Below, piece by piece: positions 1-7,336 of a DNA stretch of 13,060 nucleotides. Made by a program: the position numbers and the translations under genes. Under the pieces are notes generated by a model. It did not search any database. It was not told where the DNA came from and worked only from the letters and a program-made list of their open reading frames with translations. Source of the stretch: Massilia sp. (GTDB lineage Bacteria > Pseudomonadota > Gammaproteobacteria > Burkholderiales > Burkholderiaceae_D); assembly GCA_003484545.1 (NCBI GenBank), contig DNCF01000081.1:369-13428 (forward strand), given 5' to 3'. Position 1 is the stretch's first letter. Each line of letters begins with the position of its first letter.

Positions 1-1917
1 CGGACGCAGGCGCGCGATCACGGCCTGGCCCTTCTCGGTCCGCTCGGACGCCGGCTTCAGGTTGATGAACATGAAGCCGCCGCCGGCGCGACCGCCGCCG
101 GTGAAGCCGACCACGGTGTCGACCGCCGGGTCGTCCTTGATGATGTTGACCAGCTGGCGCATCTTGGCCTGCATCGCCTGGAAGGAGATGCTCTGGTCGG
201 CGCGGATGCCGCCGCTGATCTGGCCGGTGTCCTGTTGCGGGAAGAAGCCTTTCGGCGCGGCGGCGAACAGGTAGACGTTCAGGCCGATCACGAACACCAG
301 GATCAGCATCACCAGCGCGCGGCTGGCCAGCGCCCAGTCGAGCGCACGCTCGTAGACGCGCAGCATCCAGTCGAAGCCACCTTCCGCCCAGCGCGACAGC
401 CGGCCCTGGGGACGCTCGATGGTGTGGCCCTTCTTCAGCAGCCAGGCGCACATCATGGGCGTGGTGGTCAGCGAGATCACCAGCGAGATCATCACCGCGG
501 CGGACAGCGTGACCGCGAACTCGCGGAACAGGCGCCCGACCTGGCCGCCCATGAACAGCAGCGGAATGAAGACCGCGACCAGCGACAGGCTGATCGAGAG
601 CACGGTGAAACCGACCTCGCGCGCGCCGAGCAAGGCGGCCTGCATGCGGTCCATGCCCTTCTCGACGTGGCGCGCGGTGTTCTCCAGCACCACGATCGCG
701 TCGTCGACCACGAAGCCGGTGGCCACCGTCAGCGCCATCAGCGACAGGTTGTTCAGGCTGAAGCCGAGCAGCCACATGACGCCGAAGGTGCCCAGCAGCG
801 AGACCACGGTCGCCACCGCCGGGATCACGGTGGCGCGCACGCTGCGCAGGAACACGCTGACCACCAGCACCACCAGCAGGATGGAAATGAGGAGCGTGAA
901 CTCGATCTCGTGCAGCGAGGCACGGATCGAGTTGGTGCGGTCCGAGGCCACCTGCAGGGTGATGTCGCCCGGCAGCTGGGCCTGCAGCGAGGGCAGCAGC
1001 GCACGCACGCCGTCGACCGTCTCGATCACGTTGGCGGCCGGCTGGCGCGTGATCAGCACGATCACCGCCGGTTCGCCGTTGAACAGGCCGAGGGTGTTGA
1101 TGTTTTCCGGGCCGTCGATGACGTCGGCCACGTCGGACAAGCGCACCGCCGCGCCGTTACGCCAGGCCACCACCAGGCCGCGGTAGTCGGCCGCCGTGCG
1201 GCCATCCGTCGGCGTGTCGACCTGGGAATAGATCTGGAGGCGGTTGCCGCCGCCCTCGATCGCGCCCTTCGGGCGGTTCGGGTTGCTCGACTGGATGGCC
1301 GCGCGCACGTCCTCGGCCGAGACGCCGAGGCGGTTCAACGCGTACGGGTTCAGCTCGACGCGCACCGCGGGCAGCGAGCCGCCGCCGATCTCGACCTCGC
1401 CCACGCCCGGCACCTGGGCCAGGCGCTGCTGGACGATGTTCGAGACCGCGTCGTAGATCTGGCCCGGCGTGCGTGTTTTCGAGGTGAGCGCCAGGATGAT
1501 CACCGGCGCATCCGAGGGGTTGACCTTGCGGTAGGTCGGGTTGCTGCGCAACGTGGCCGGCAGGTCGGCGCGCGCGGCGTTGATCGCGGCCTGCACTTCG
1601 CGCGCGGCCGAGTCGATCTTGCGGTTCAGCTCGAACTGCAGGTTGATGCGGGTCGAGCCGTTGCCCGAGTTCGAGGTCATCTCGTTGACGCCCGCGATCA
1701 CGCCCAGGCGCCGTTCCAGCGGCGTGGCGACGCTGCTGGCCATGGTCTCGGGGCTGGCGCCCGGCAGCGAGGCCGACACCGAGATCGCCGGGAAGTCGAC
1801 CTGCGGCAGCGGCGAGACCGGCAGCACGAAGAAGGCGGCAATCCCCGCCAGCGCCAGCCCGAGCGTCAGCAGGACGGTCGCGATCGGGCGCTGGACAAAG
1901 GGCTTCGACAAATTCAT
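1..1917 (-). CDS. mdtC: RND multidrug efflux permease subunit, MdtC type (C-terminus cut by window edge)
   Basis: Inner-membrane proton/drug antiporter subunit of the HAE1 RND family; in known systems MdtB and MdtC form a heterotrimer working with the adaptor MdtA and an outer-membrane channel. The visible 639 residues correspond to roughly 60% of a usual ~1030-residue protein. They begin with a cytoplasmic stub and TM1 (about residues 10-32, after MNLSKPFVQRPIATVLL). The first porter half includes LPGASPETMASSVATPLER and KVNPSDAPVI. TM2-TM6 follow, with the proton-relay pair in TM4 (ATGFVVDDAIVVLEN, Asp404/Asp405). The second periplasmic half begins near PKGFFPQQDTGQ. Wording throughout is closest to E. 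coli MdtC as I remember it, rather than to MdtB or AcrB. The ATG at 1917 overlaps the TGA of the upstream gene (ATGA), so the two are translationally coupled. The 3' part lies left of the window. No mdtA is visible in the window. Confidence 0.93.
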   Translation of the reverse strand, partial: MNLSKPFVQRPIATVLLTLGLALAGIAAFFVLPVSPLPQVDFPAISVSASLPGASPETMASSVATPLERRLGVIAGVNEMTSNSGNGSTRINLQFELNRKIDSAAREVQAAINAARADLPATLRSNPTYRKVNPSDAPVIILALTSKTRTPGQIYDAVSNIVQQRLAQVPGVGEVEIGGGSLPAVRVELNPYALNRLGVSAEDVRAAIQSSNPNRPKGAIEGGGNRLQIYSQVDTPTDGRTAADYRGLVVAWRNGAAVRLSDVADVIDGPENINTLGLFNGEPAVIVLITRQPAANVIETVDGVRALLPSLQAQLPGDITLQVASDRTNSIRASLHEIEFTLLISILLVVLVVSVFLRSVRATVIPAVATVVSLLGTFGVMWLLGFSLNNLSLMALTVATGFVVDDAIVVLENTARHVEKGMDRMQAALLGAREVGFTVLSISLSLVAVFIPLLFMGGQVGRLFREFAVTLSAAVMISLVISLTTTPMMCAWLLKKGHTIERPQGRLSRWAEGGFDWMLRVYERALDWALASRALVMLILVFVIGLNVYLFAAAPKGFFPQQDTGQISGGIRADQSISFQAMQAKMRQLVNIIKDDPAVDTVVGFTGGGRAGGGFMFINLKPASERTEKGQAVIARLRP

Positions 1918-4900
1918 GCGCCCGCCTCTTTCGGTTTCGACGGCGCCTTCCCGCTCCAGCGGCGCGCGGCGCGGTCGAATGCCAGGTAGATCACCGGCGT
2001 GGTGAACAGGGTCAGCAGCTGGCTGACGATCAGGCCGCCAAAGATGGCCAGGCCCAGCGGCCGCCGCAGCTCGGCGCCCTCGCCCCAGCCGAACATCAGC
2101 GGGACGGCGGCGAACAGCGCGGCCAGGGTCGTCATCAGGATCGGACGGAAGCGCAGCAGCGCGGCCTGGCGGATCGCCTCCAGCGGGCTCTTGCCTTCGT
2201 CGCGCTCGGCCTCGATCGCGAAGTCGATCATCATGATCGCGTTCTTCTTGACGATGCCGATCAGGAGGATGATGCCGATGATGCCGATCACGCCCAGGCC
2301 CTGCCCGGTGACCCACAGCGCCAGCAGCGCGCCCACGCCGGCCGAAGGCAGCGTCGACAGGATCGTCAGCGGATGGATGTAGCTCTCGTAGAGCACGCCC
2401 AGCACGATGTAGACGCAGACCACCGCCGCCAGGATCAGCCACAGCTGGTTCGACAGCGAGTTTTCATACGCGCCGGACGCGCCGAGGAAGGTCAGCGTCA
2501 CCGAGGCCGGCAGCTTGATGTCCTCGGCCGCGGCGCGGATGGCGTCGACCGCCTGGCCGAGCGAAGTGCCGGCAGCGGTGTCGAAGCCGATGGTGGTGGC
2601 CGGGTACTGCGCCACGTGGGTGACCTGCAGCGGCGCCTCTTCCTCGCGGATGGTGGCCACCGCCGACAGCGGGGTCGGCTCGCCGGAACCGGTGCGCAGC
2701 TGCAGGCGGCCGAGCGCCGCCAGCGACATCGCCTCGTCCTGTTGCGCTTCCAGGATCACGCGGTACTGGTTGGTCTCGGTGAAGATGGTCGAGACGATGC
2801 GCTGGCCGAAGGCGCTGTACAGGGCGTCGTCGATGGCGGAGGCCGTGATGTTCAGGCGCGAGGCGGTGTCGCGGTCGATGTGGACCACGGCCGCCGCGCC
2901 GACCGCGCCGGCGTCGGTGGTCACGTTGCGCAGCTGCTTCTGCTGCTGCATGCGGGCGACCAGCTTCCTGGCCCACTCGACGACGGTGGCGTTGTCGGCG
3001 CCTTCGAGCGAGACCCGGTACTGGGTCGGCCCGGTCTCGGCGTCGATGGTCAGGTCCTGGGTCGGCTGCAGGTAGAGCGTCACGCCGGGCACCTGGGCGA
3101 CGCGGTTCCTCAGGCGCTGCATCAGCTCGTCCGGGTCGGAACGACGGTCGCGCTTCAGGTTGATCAGCATGGTGCCGGTGTGGAGCATGGTGTTGTTGGC
3201 CGCATCGACGCCGACGTTGGAGGCCAAGGACGCCACGTCCGGATCCTCGAGGATGGCCTTGGCCGCCTTCTGCTGCAGCTCGGCCATGGCGCTGTAGGAG
3301 ATCGCCTGGCGCGCTTCGACCCGCGCCTGGAGCTGGCCCGTGTCCTGGGTCGGGAACAGGCCCTTCGGGATCACCACCCACAGCAGGGCCGTGAGCGCCA
3401 GCGTGGCCAGCGCGACGATCAGCGTCAGGCCCTGGCGCGCCAGCACCCAGTCCAGGCCGCGGTCGTACTTCTGGATCACGCGGTCGAAAAAGGCCTGGGT
3501 CTTGCGCGCGAACTTGCCCGGCTTTTCTTCCTCATGGCTGCGCAGCCAGCGCGCCGACATCATCGGCACCAGGGTCAGCGACACCACGCCCGAGATCAGG
3601 ATCGTAATCGCCAGCGTCACCGCGAATTCGCGGAACAGGCGGCCGACCACGTCGCCCATGAACAGCAGCGGGATCAGCACGGCAATGAGCGAGACCGTCA
3701 GCGAGATGATGGTGAAGCCGATCTGGGCCGCGCCCTTGATCGCCGCCGCCATCGGCTTTTCGCCCTCCTCGATGTAGCGCGCGATGTTCTCGATCATGAC
3801 GATGGCGTCGTCGACCACGAAGCCGGTGGCGATTGTCAGCGCCATCAGCGACAGGTTGTTCAGGCTGTACCCGAGCAGGTACATCACGCCGAAGGAACCG
3901 ATCAGCGAGATCGGCACCGCCAGGCTGGCGATCACGGTGGCGCGCACGCTATGCAGGAAGGCGAAGATCACCAGCACCACCAGCACCACGGCCAGCAACA
4001 GTTCGATCTGCACGTGCTCGACCGAGGCGCGGATGCCGGTGGTGCGGTCGCTCAGCACGGTCAGTTGCAGCGAAGCCGGCAGGCTGGCCTGCAGCTCGGG
4101 CAGGCGCTCCTTGATCGCGTCGACCGTGGCGATCACGTTGGCGCCCGGCTGGCGCTGCACGTTCAGGATGATCGCCGGCTTCAGGTTGGCCCAGGCGCCC
4201 AGGCGCACGTTCTCGGCGCTGTCGACCACCGTCGCCACGTTCTCGAGGCGCACCGGTGCCCCATTGCGGTAGGCGACGATCAGGTTCTTGTAATCGGAGA
4301 CGGTCAGCAGCTGATCGTTGGCATTGATCGCGTAGGCGCGCGTCGGGCCGTCGAAGCTGCCCTTGGCGCTGTTGGCATTGGCCGCCGTGATCGCGGTGCG
4401 CAGCGAATCCAGGCCCAGGCCATAGGAGGCCAGGGCTTCGGTGTCGGCCTGGATGCGCACGGCGGGACGCTGGCCGCCCGAGAGCGTGACCAGGCCCACG
4501 CCCGAGACCTGGCTGATCTTCAGCGCCAGGCGCGTGTTGACCAGGTTCTGGACCTCGGTCAGGGGAATCGTATCCGAGGTGATCGCCAGCGTCAGCACCG
4601 GCGCGTCGGCCGGGTTGACCTTGGCGTAGACCGGCGGCGCCGGCAGGTCGGCCGGCAGCAGCGTGCCGATCAGTTCGAGCAGGACGAAGTGGGCGCCGAA
4701 ACCCACCAGCACGCCGAGCAGGCTGCCGGCCAGGCCGACCAGCGCGAACTCGATCAGGTACATGGCGCCGACCTGGTTCTGGGTCATGCCCAGGCAACGC
4801 AGCATGGCGCAGGCGTCGAGGTGGCGCTGCATGAAGCGGCGCGCCGCCATCGCCACGGCGACCGCCGCCAGCATCGCCGACAGCAGGCCGACCAGGGACA

Positions 4901-5711
4901 GGAAGCGGTCGGCGCGGTCCAGGGTGGCGCGCATCTCGGGGCGGCCGTTCTCGAGCGACTCGAGGCGCACGCCCTTGACGTTGTCGCGCTTGATCCGGTC
5001 GCGCAGCCAGGTGTCGAAATCCTTGACGCGCGCCAGGTCGTTCTTCGAGGGCGCCGCCACCTGCACGCGGTAGGTCACGCGCGCGAAGTTGTCGACCAGG
5101 CCGGTCGACGCCAGGTCGGCCGTGTTGAGCATCACGCGCGGCGCGAAGTTGGCGAACGAGGCGCCGCGGTCCGGCTCGGCCGCGACCAGCTGGGCGATCG
5201 TGAAGCGGCGCTCGCCCAGCTGCAGGGTCTCGCCGACCTTGACGCCGATCGCCGGCAGCAGGTTGGCATCGACCCAGACGGTGCCGGGCGCGGGGATCGC
5301 GCGCGTCTTCGTGCCCAGCGCCTCGCTCGCATCCTCGGGATTGGTCGTGATGCGCAGTTCGCCGCGCAGCGGGTAGCCGTCGGAAACCGCCTTGATCGAT
5401 GCGAGCTGGGCCTGCGAATCCTCGCCCTCCCCGCCTTGCGCCATGCTGGGGAAGGTGACCGTGTCGGCCAGCAGCAGCCCGCGCCGCTGCGCTTCCGCGC
5501 GCCAGGCGGCGGCGACCGGCTGGTCGGCGTTGATCACGAGGTCGGCGCCGAGCAGCTGGTTGGCGTCGCGGTTCAAGCCGGCGCGCATGCGGTCGATAAA
5601 GAAGCCGACCGAGGACAAAGCGGAGACGGCGACGATCAGCGCCACCAGCAGGAAGCGCAGCTCGCCCGCGCGCCAGTCGCGCGCGGTCATGCGGAGGGAC
5701 TGGATCAGCAC
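1914..5711 (-). CDS. In-frame chimera: N-terminal FtsX/LolC/YbbP-type ABC permease fused to N-truncated MdtB-type RND pump
   Basis: One uninterrupted frame of 1265 residues. Residues 1-350 read as an ABC permease of the YbbP type: RMTARDWRAGELRF, TM1 (~19-40), a periplasmic domain (NQLLGADLVI, PGTVWVDANLLP), TM2 (~270-291), a cytoplasmic turn (LDACAMLRCLGMTQ) and TM3 (~315-347). A full family member has ~840 residues. From ~351 on it is MdtB: VYAKVNPADAPVLTLAITS, SGVGLVTLSGGQRPAVR, TM4 relay ATGFVVDDAIVMIEN (Asp634/635), and IGIVKKNAIMMIDFA near the C-terminus. MdtB's first ~127 residues (TM1 and most of the first porter subdomain) are absent. I chose GTG at 5711: GGGGGA lies 5 nt upstream and the product starts like family members. 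ATG at 5690 is possible, and the frame extends up to 5837 inside the upstream gene. It follows the deaminase by 13 bp and overlaps mdtC. Deletion fusion or assembly chimera; both halves are confidently recognised. Confidence 0.85.
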   Translation of the reverse strand: MLIQSLRMTARDWRAGELRFLLVALIVAVSALSSVGFFIDRMRAGLNRDANQLLGADLVINADQPVAAAWRAEAQRRGLLLADTVTFPSMAQGGEGEDSQAQLASIKAVSDGYPLRGELRITTNPEDASEALGTKTRAIPAPGTVWVDANLLPAIGVKVGETLQLGERRFTIAQLVAAEPDRGASFANFAPRVMLNTADLASTGLVDNFARVTYRVQVAAPSKNDLARVKDFDTWLRDRIKRDNVKGVRLESLENGRPEMRATLDRADRFLSLVGLLSAMLAAVAVAMAARRFMQRHLDACAMLRCLGMTQNQVGAMYLIEFALVGLAGSLLGVLVGFGAHFVLLELIGTLLPADLPAPPVYAKVNPADAPVLTLAITSDTIPLTEVQNLVNTRLALKISQVSGVGLVTLSGGQRPAVRIQADTEALASYGLGLDSLRTAITAANANSAKGSFDGPTRAYAINANDQLLTVSDYKNLIVAYRNGAPVRLENVATVVDSAENVRLGAWANLKPAIILNVQRQPGANVIATVDAIKERLPELQASLPASLQLTVLSDRTTGIRASVEHVQIELLLAVVLVVLVIFAFLHSVRATVIASLAVPISLIGSFGVMYLLGYSLNNLSLMALTIATGFVVDDAIVMIENIARYIEEGEKPMAAAIKGAAQIGFTIISLTVSLIAVLIPLLFMGDVVGRLFREFAVTLAITILISGVVSLTLVPMMSARWLRSHEEEKPGKFARKTQAFFDRVIQKYDRGLDWVLARQGLTLIVALATLALTALLWVVIPKGLFPTQDTGQLQARVEARQAISYSAMAELQQKAAKAILEDPDVASLASNVGVDAANNTMLHTGTMLINLKRDRRSDPDELMQRLRNRVAQVPGVTLYLQPTQDLTIDAETGPTQYRVSLEGADNATVVEWARKLVARMQQQKQLRNVTTDAGAVGAAAVVHIDRDTASRLNITASAIDDALYSAFGQRIVSTIFTETNQYRVILEAQQDEAMSLAALGRLQLRTGSGEPTPLSAVATIREEEAPLQVTHVAQYPATTIGFDTAAGTSLGQAVDAIRAAAEDIKLPASVTLTFLGASGAYENSLSNQLWLILAAVVCVYIVLGVLYESYIHPLTILSTLPSAGVGALLALWVTGQGLGVIGIIGIILLIGIVKKNAIMMIDFAIEAERDEGKSPLEAIRQAALLRFRPILMTTLAALFAAVPLMFGWGEGAELRRPLGLAIFGGLIVSQLLTLFTTPVIYLAFDRAARRWSGKAPSKPKEAGA
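4632..4661 (-). other. Junction of the permease and RND halves
   Basis: These 30 bases encode residues 351-360, LLPADLPAPP. Upstream residues (GFGAHFVLLELIG) continue the permease TM3. Downstream residues (VYAKVNPADAP) are the MdtB porter domain. From memory, MdtB proteins have LLP-DLP-PP just before Y-KVNPAD, and YbbP-type permeases have a similar LL-x-DLPAP stretch after TM3. The crossover therefore most likely lies inside a short stretch shared by both parent genes. No target-site duplication, terminal inverted repeat or stop codon is seen at the join. Confidence 0.7.
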
Positions 5712-5724
5712 GGACGTCCCCCGG

Positions 5725-6741
5725 TCACGCGGCGTGCGCGCCGGCGAAGAAACGGTCGACCTCGGCCAGGAAGGCGCGCTTCTGTTCCGGCTCGAGGAAG
5801 GCGGCGGCGAAGCTGTTGCGCGCCAGCTGGCGCGCATGCGATTCGTCCAGCGGCAAGGACTCGAAAGCGGCGACGAAATTGTCGTTCATGTAGCCGCCGA
5901 AATAGGCCGGGTCGTCCGAGTTGACGGTGGCGACCAGGCCCTTGTCGAGCAGGGTGCGCAGGTTGTGCGAACCCATGACGTCGAACACGCGCAGCTTGAC
6001 GTTCGACAGCGGGCACACGGTCAGCGCCATCTGCTCGCGCACCAGGCGTTCGACCAGCTCCGGGCTTTCCAGGCAGCGCACGCCGTGGTCGATGCGTTCG
6101 ACATTGAGGATGTCGAGCGCGCTGTCGATGTAGGCCGGCGGCCCCTCCTCGCCCGCATGCGCCACCAGGTGCAGGCCGAGCTGGCGCGCACGTTCGAACA
6201 CGCGCGCGAATTTCTCCGGCGGGTGGCCGAGCTCGGAGGAATCGAGGCCGACGCCGATGAACTTGTCGCGATAGGGAAGCGACTCCTCCAGCGTGGCGAT
6301 GGCCTCCTCTTCCGACAGGTGGCGCAGGAAGCACATGATCAGCGAGGCGCTGATCGGCCCGTCCTGGCAGGCGCGCCAGATGCCGTTGACGACGGTCTCG
6401 AAAGGCACGCCGCGCGCGGTATGGGTCTGCGGATCGAAGAAGATCTCGGCATGGCGCACGTTATCGGCCGCGGCTTTCTCGAGGTAGGCGGCGGTCATGT
6501 CGTAGAAATCCTGCTCGGTCAGCAGCACGCTGGCGCCCGCATAATAGATATCGAGGAAAGACTGCAAGTCGGTAAAAGCGTAGGCCTGGCGCAACGCCTC
6601 GACCGAGGGATAGGCCAGCGATACGCCATTCCTTTGCGCCAGCGCAAAAATCAGCTCGGGTTCCAGCGAACCTTCGATGTGGATGTGCAATTCTGCTTTC
6701 GGCATCTGTTGAATCGTGTGGCGCAGCTGCTCGGTCAGCAT
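5725..6741 (-). CDS. add: Adenosine-deaminase family purine deaminase, probably adenine deaminase
   Basis: A 338-residue metal-dependent amidohydrolase of the adenosine/adenine deaminase family, which hydrolyses the 6-amino group of the purine in salvage. Metal ligands are visible: HIH (His19, His21), His195 in HAGEEGPP and Asp276 in NSDDPAYF. The catalytic acid/base residues are Glu198 and His219 (IDHG). Three stretches (DSSELGHPPEKF, HAGEEGPPAYI, DDPAYFGGYMNDNF) match the subgroup exemplified by Pseudomonas PA0148, which acts on adenine (giving hypoxanthine) rather than adenosine. Classical adenosine deaminases have HAGE followed by a different sequence. It is therefore probably adenine deaminase (EC 3.5.4.2), although the symbol add is the usual automatic label. 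The protein has no signal peptide and should be cytoplasmic. The ATG at 6741 is preceded by GGAGAG. The gene leads a minus-strand unit with the fusion gene and mdtC. Confidence 0.92.
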   Translation of the reverse strand: MLTEQLRHTIQQMPKAELHIHIEGSLEPELIFALAQRNGVSLAYPSVEALRQAYAFTDLQSFLDIYYAGASVLLTEQDFYDMTAAYLEKAAADNVRHAEIFFDPQTHTARGVPFETVVNGIWRACQDGPISASLIMCFLRHLSEEEAIATLEESLPYRDKFIGVGLDSSELGHPPEKFARVFERARQLGLHLVAHAGEEGPPAYIDSALDILNVERIDHGVRCLESPELVERLVREQMALTVCPLSNVKLRVFDVMGSHNLRTLLDKGLVATVNSDDPAYFGGYMNDNFVAAFESLPLDESHARQLARNSFAAAFLEPEQKRAFLAEVDRFFAGAHAA

Positions 6742-7068
6742 GTTTTTCTCTCCGGCTGGAAGTCGATGGATGGGACAAGATCATGCAGTGTACCGCATGC
6801 TGGCGGCTCCGGTTTCACGGGGAAGAAGGCGCAAAACGCGCAGCGGATCGGTCTGCGAATCGCGTGCGCCGCAGCCGGCGCATATCGTGCACTATCGATT
6901 CAGGGCTTTGCCAACCCAGCAGTAAGGAAAAAGAAAAATGGCGTATTCTGGGTTCCGGGCCGCGCCATTTCCGACGTGTTCCGACGGCCCCGATCCGCGC
7001 CGTCAATTGGCAATTTTTAACCGAAAATCAAAGACTTAGCAGTAACGCGACAGTAAGCACGAACTGCT

Positions 7069-7097
7069 TTGACTTCGAGAACCAATAGGCACATAAT
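7069..7097 (+). promoter_or_regulatory. Sigma70-like promoter upstream of prkA
   Basis: TTGACT at 7069-7074 (5 of 6 to the -35 consensus) is followed after exactly 17 bases by CATAAT at 7092-7097 (5 of 6 to the -10). Transcription would start near 7104 and leave an untranslated leader of about 230 bases before prkA. That is long, so a closer stress-sigma promoter is also possible. The homologous operon in enterobacteria is RpoS- and nitrogen-stress-controlled, but no GG-N10-GC sigma54 element with correct spacing was found here. Confidence 0.45.
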
Positions 7098-7134
7098 AAA
7101 TTTCAGAAATACAAGAAGACCCTCCGATCATCAT

Positions 7135-7175
7135 GGAAAATCCGGCCACGAGCCTGGGAAATTCGGCCACGAGCC
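7135..7175. repeat. Tandem 20-bp direct repeat, possible insertion-sequence end remnant
   Basis: Two copies (7135-7154 and 7156-7175), spaced by one base, agree at 18 of 20 positions and share the exact core CGGCCACGAGCC. GGAAA-TC-GGCCAC units repeated every ~20 bases, followed closely by a stretch like AACAAAAATGACCCGCC, recall the multiple terminal repeats of IS21-family elements in Burkholderiales. That resemblance is from memory and unverified. No transposase remains nearby, so at most this would be a solo end. An alternative is a pair of regulator binding sites, since they sit between the candidate promoter and prkA. Confidence 0.4.
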
Positions 7176-7291
7176 GTCTAGAACAAAAATGACCCGCCTG
7201 CGTCGCCGCCACCGCGGCGCTACCAGGGCGACCCGCCAATAAGGAAGTACGCCAAGAAAAAAACGGGGCCTGGGCAGCCGACATCGCTCGG

Positions 7292-7305
7292 ACTGTCGTG
7301 ACAGT
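7292..7305. promoter_or_regulatory. Palindrome ACTGTC-GT-GACAGT before prkA
   Basis: Six-base perfect inverted arms around a 2-base centre lie 31 bases before the prkA start codon, downstream of the candidate promoter. It could be a repressor operator. As RNA, the 2-base loop is too tight for the full stem. It is not a LexA box, because CTGT and ACAG are 4 rather than 8 bases apart. The regulator is unknown. Confidence 0.3.
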
Positions 7306-7336
7306 GATCGTTGTTAGCAAACTAAAGGACATGCAC

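Larger units (their letters stand above)
6742..7336. other. Divergent intergenic region between the deaminase and prkA
   Basis: About 595 bases separate the two divergently transcribed genes. No convincing gene is seen in them. The region must hold promoters for both directions. On the plus strand it contains a sigma70-like promoter (7069-7097), a pair of 20-bp direct repeats (7135-7175) and a palindrome close to prkA (7292-7305). On the minus strand only a weak candidate -10 (TACACT, about 50 bases before the deaminase ATG) could be found. The half near prkA is more AT-rich than the flanking genes, with runs such as AAAAAGAAAAATGG and AATTTTTAACC. Confidence 0.6.

Noticed and set aside
235..1989. 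Long plus-strand frame of 584 residues opposite the mdtC gene
   Set aside because: Rich in Arg, His, Gln and Asp with no recognisable domain; it is the antisense shadow of a strongly recognisable RND gene in GC-rich DNA.
2373..5924. Plus-strand frame of 1183 residues opposite the fusion gene
   Set aside because: The composition is typical of an antisense shadow (His/Arg/Gln/Asp-rich), with no motifs. It does show that frame openness alone is weak evidence here, so the fusion call rests on protein motifs.
6938..7039. Small plus-strand ORF of 33 residues (starts MAYSGFRAAPF) with AAGGA upstream
   Set aside because: Recognisable as nothing, and a single chance start near a purine-rich stretch; its conservation cannot be judged here.
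7269..7290. Possible sigma54 promoter before prkA (TGGGCA...TCGC)
   Set aside because: The GG and GC elements are 11 or 12 bases apart rather than 10, and the surrounding bases match poorly.
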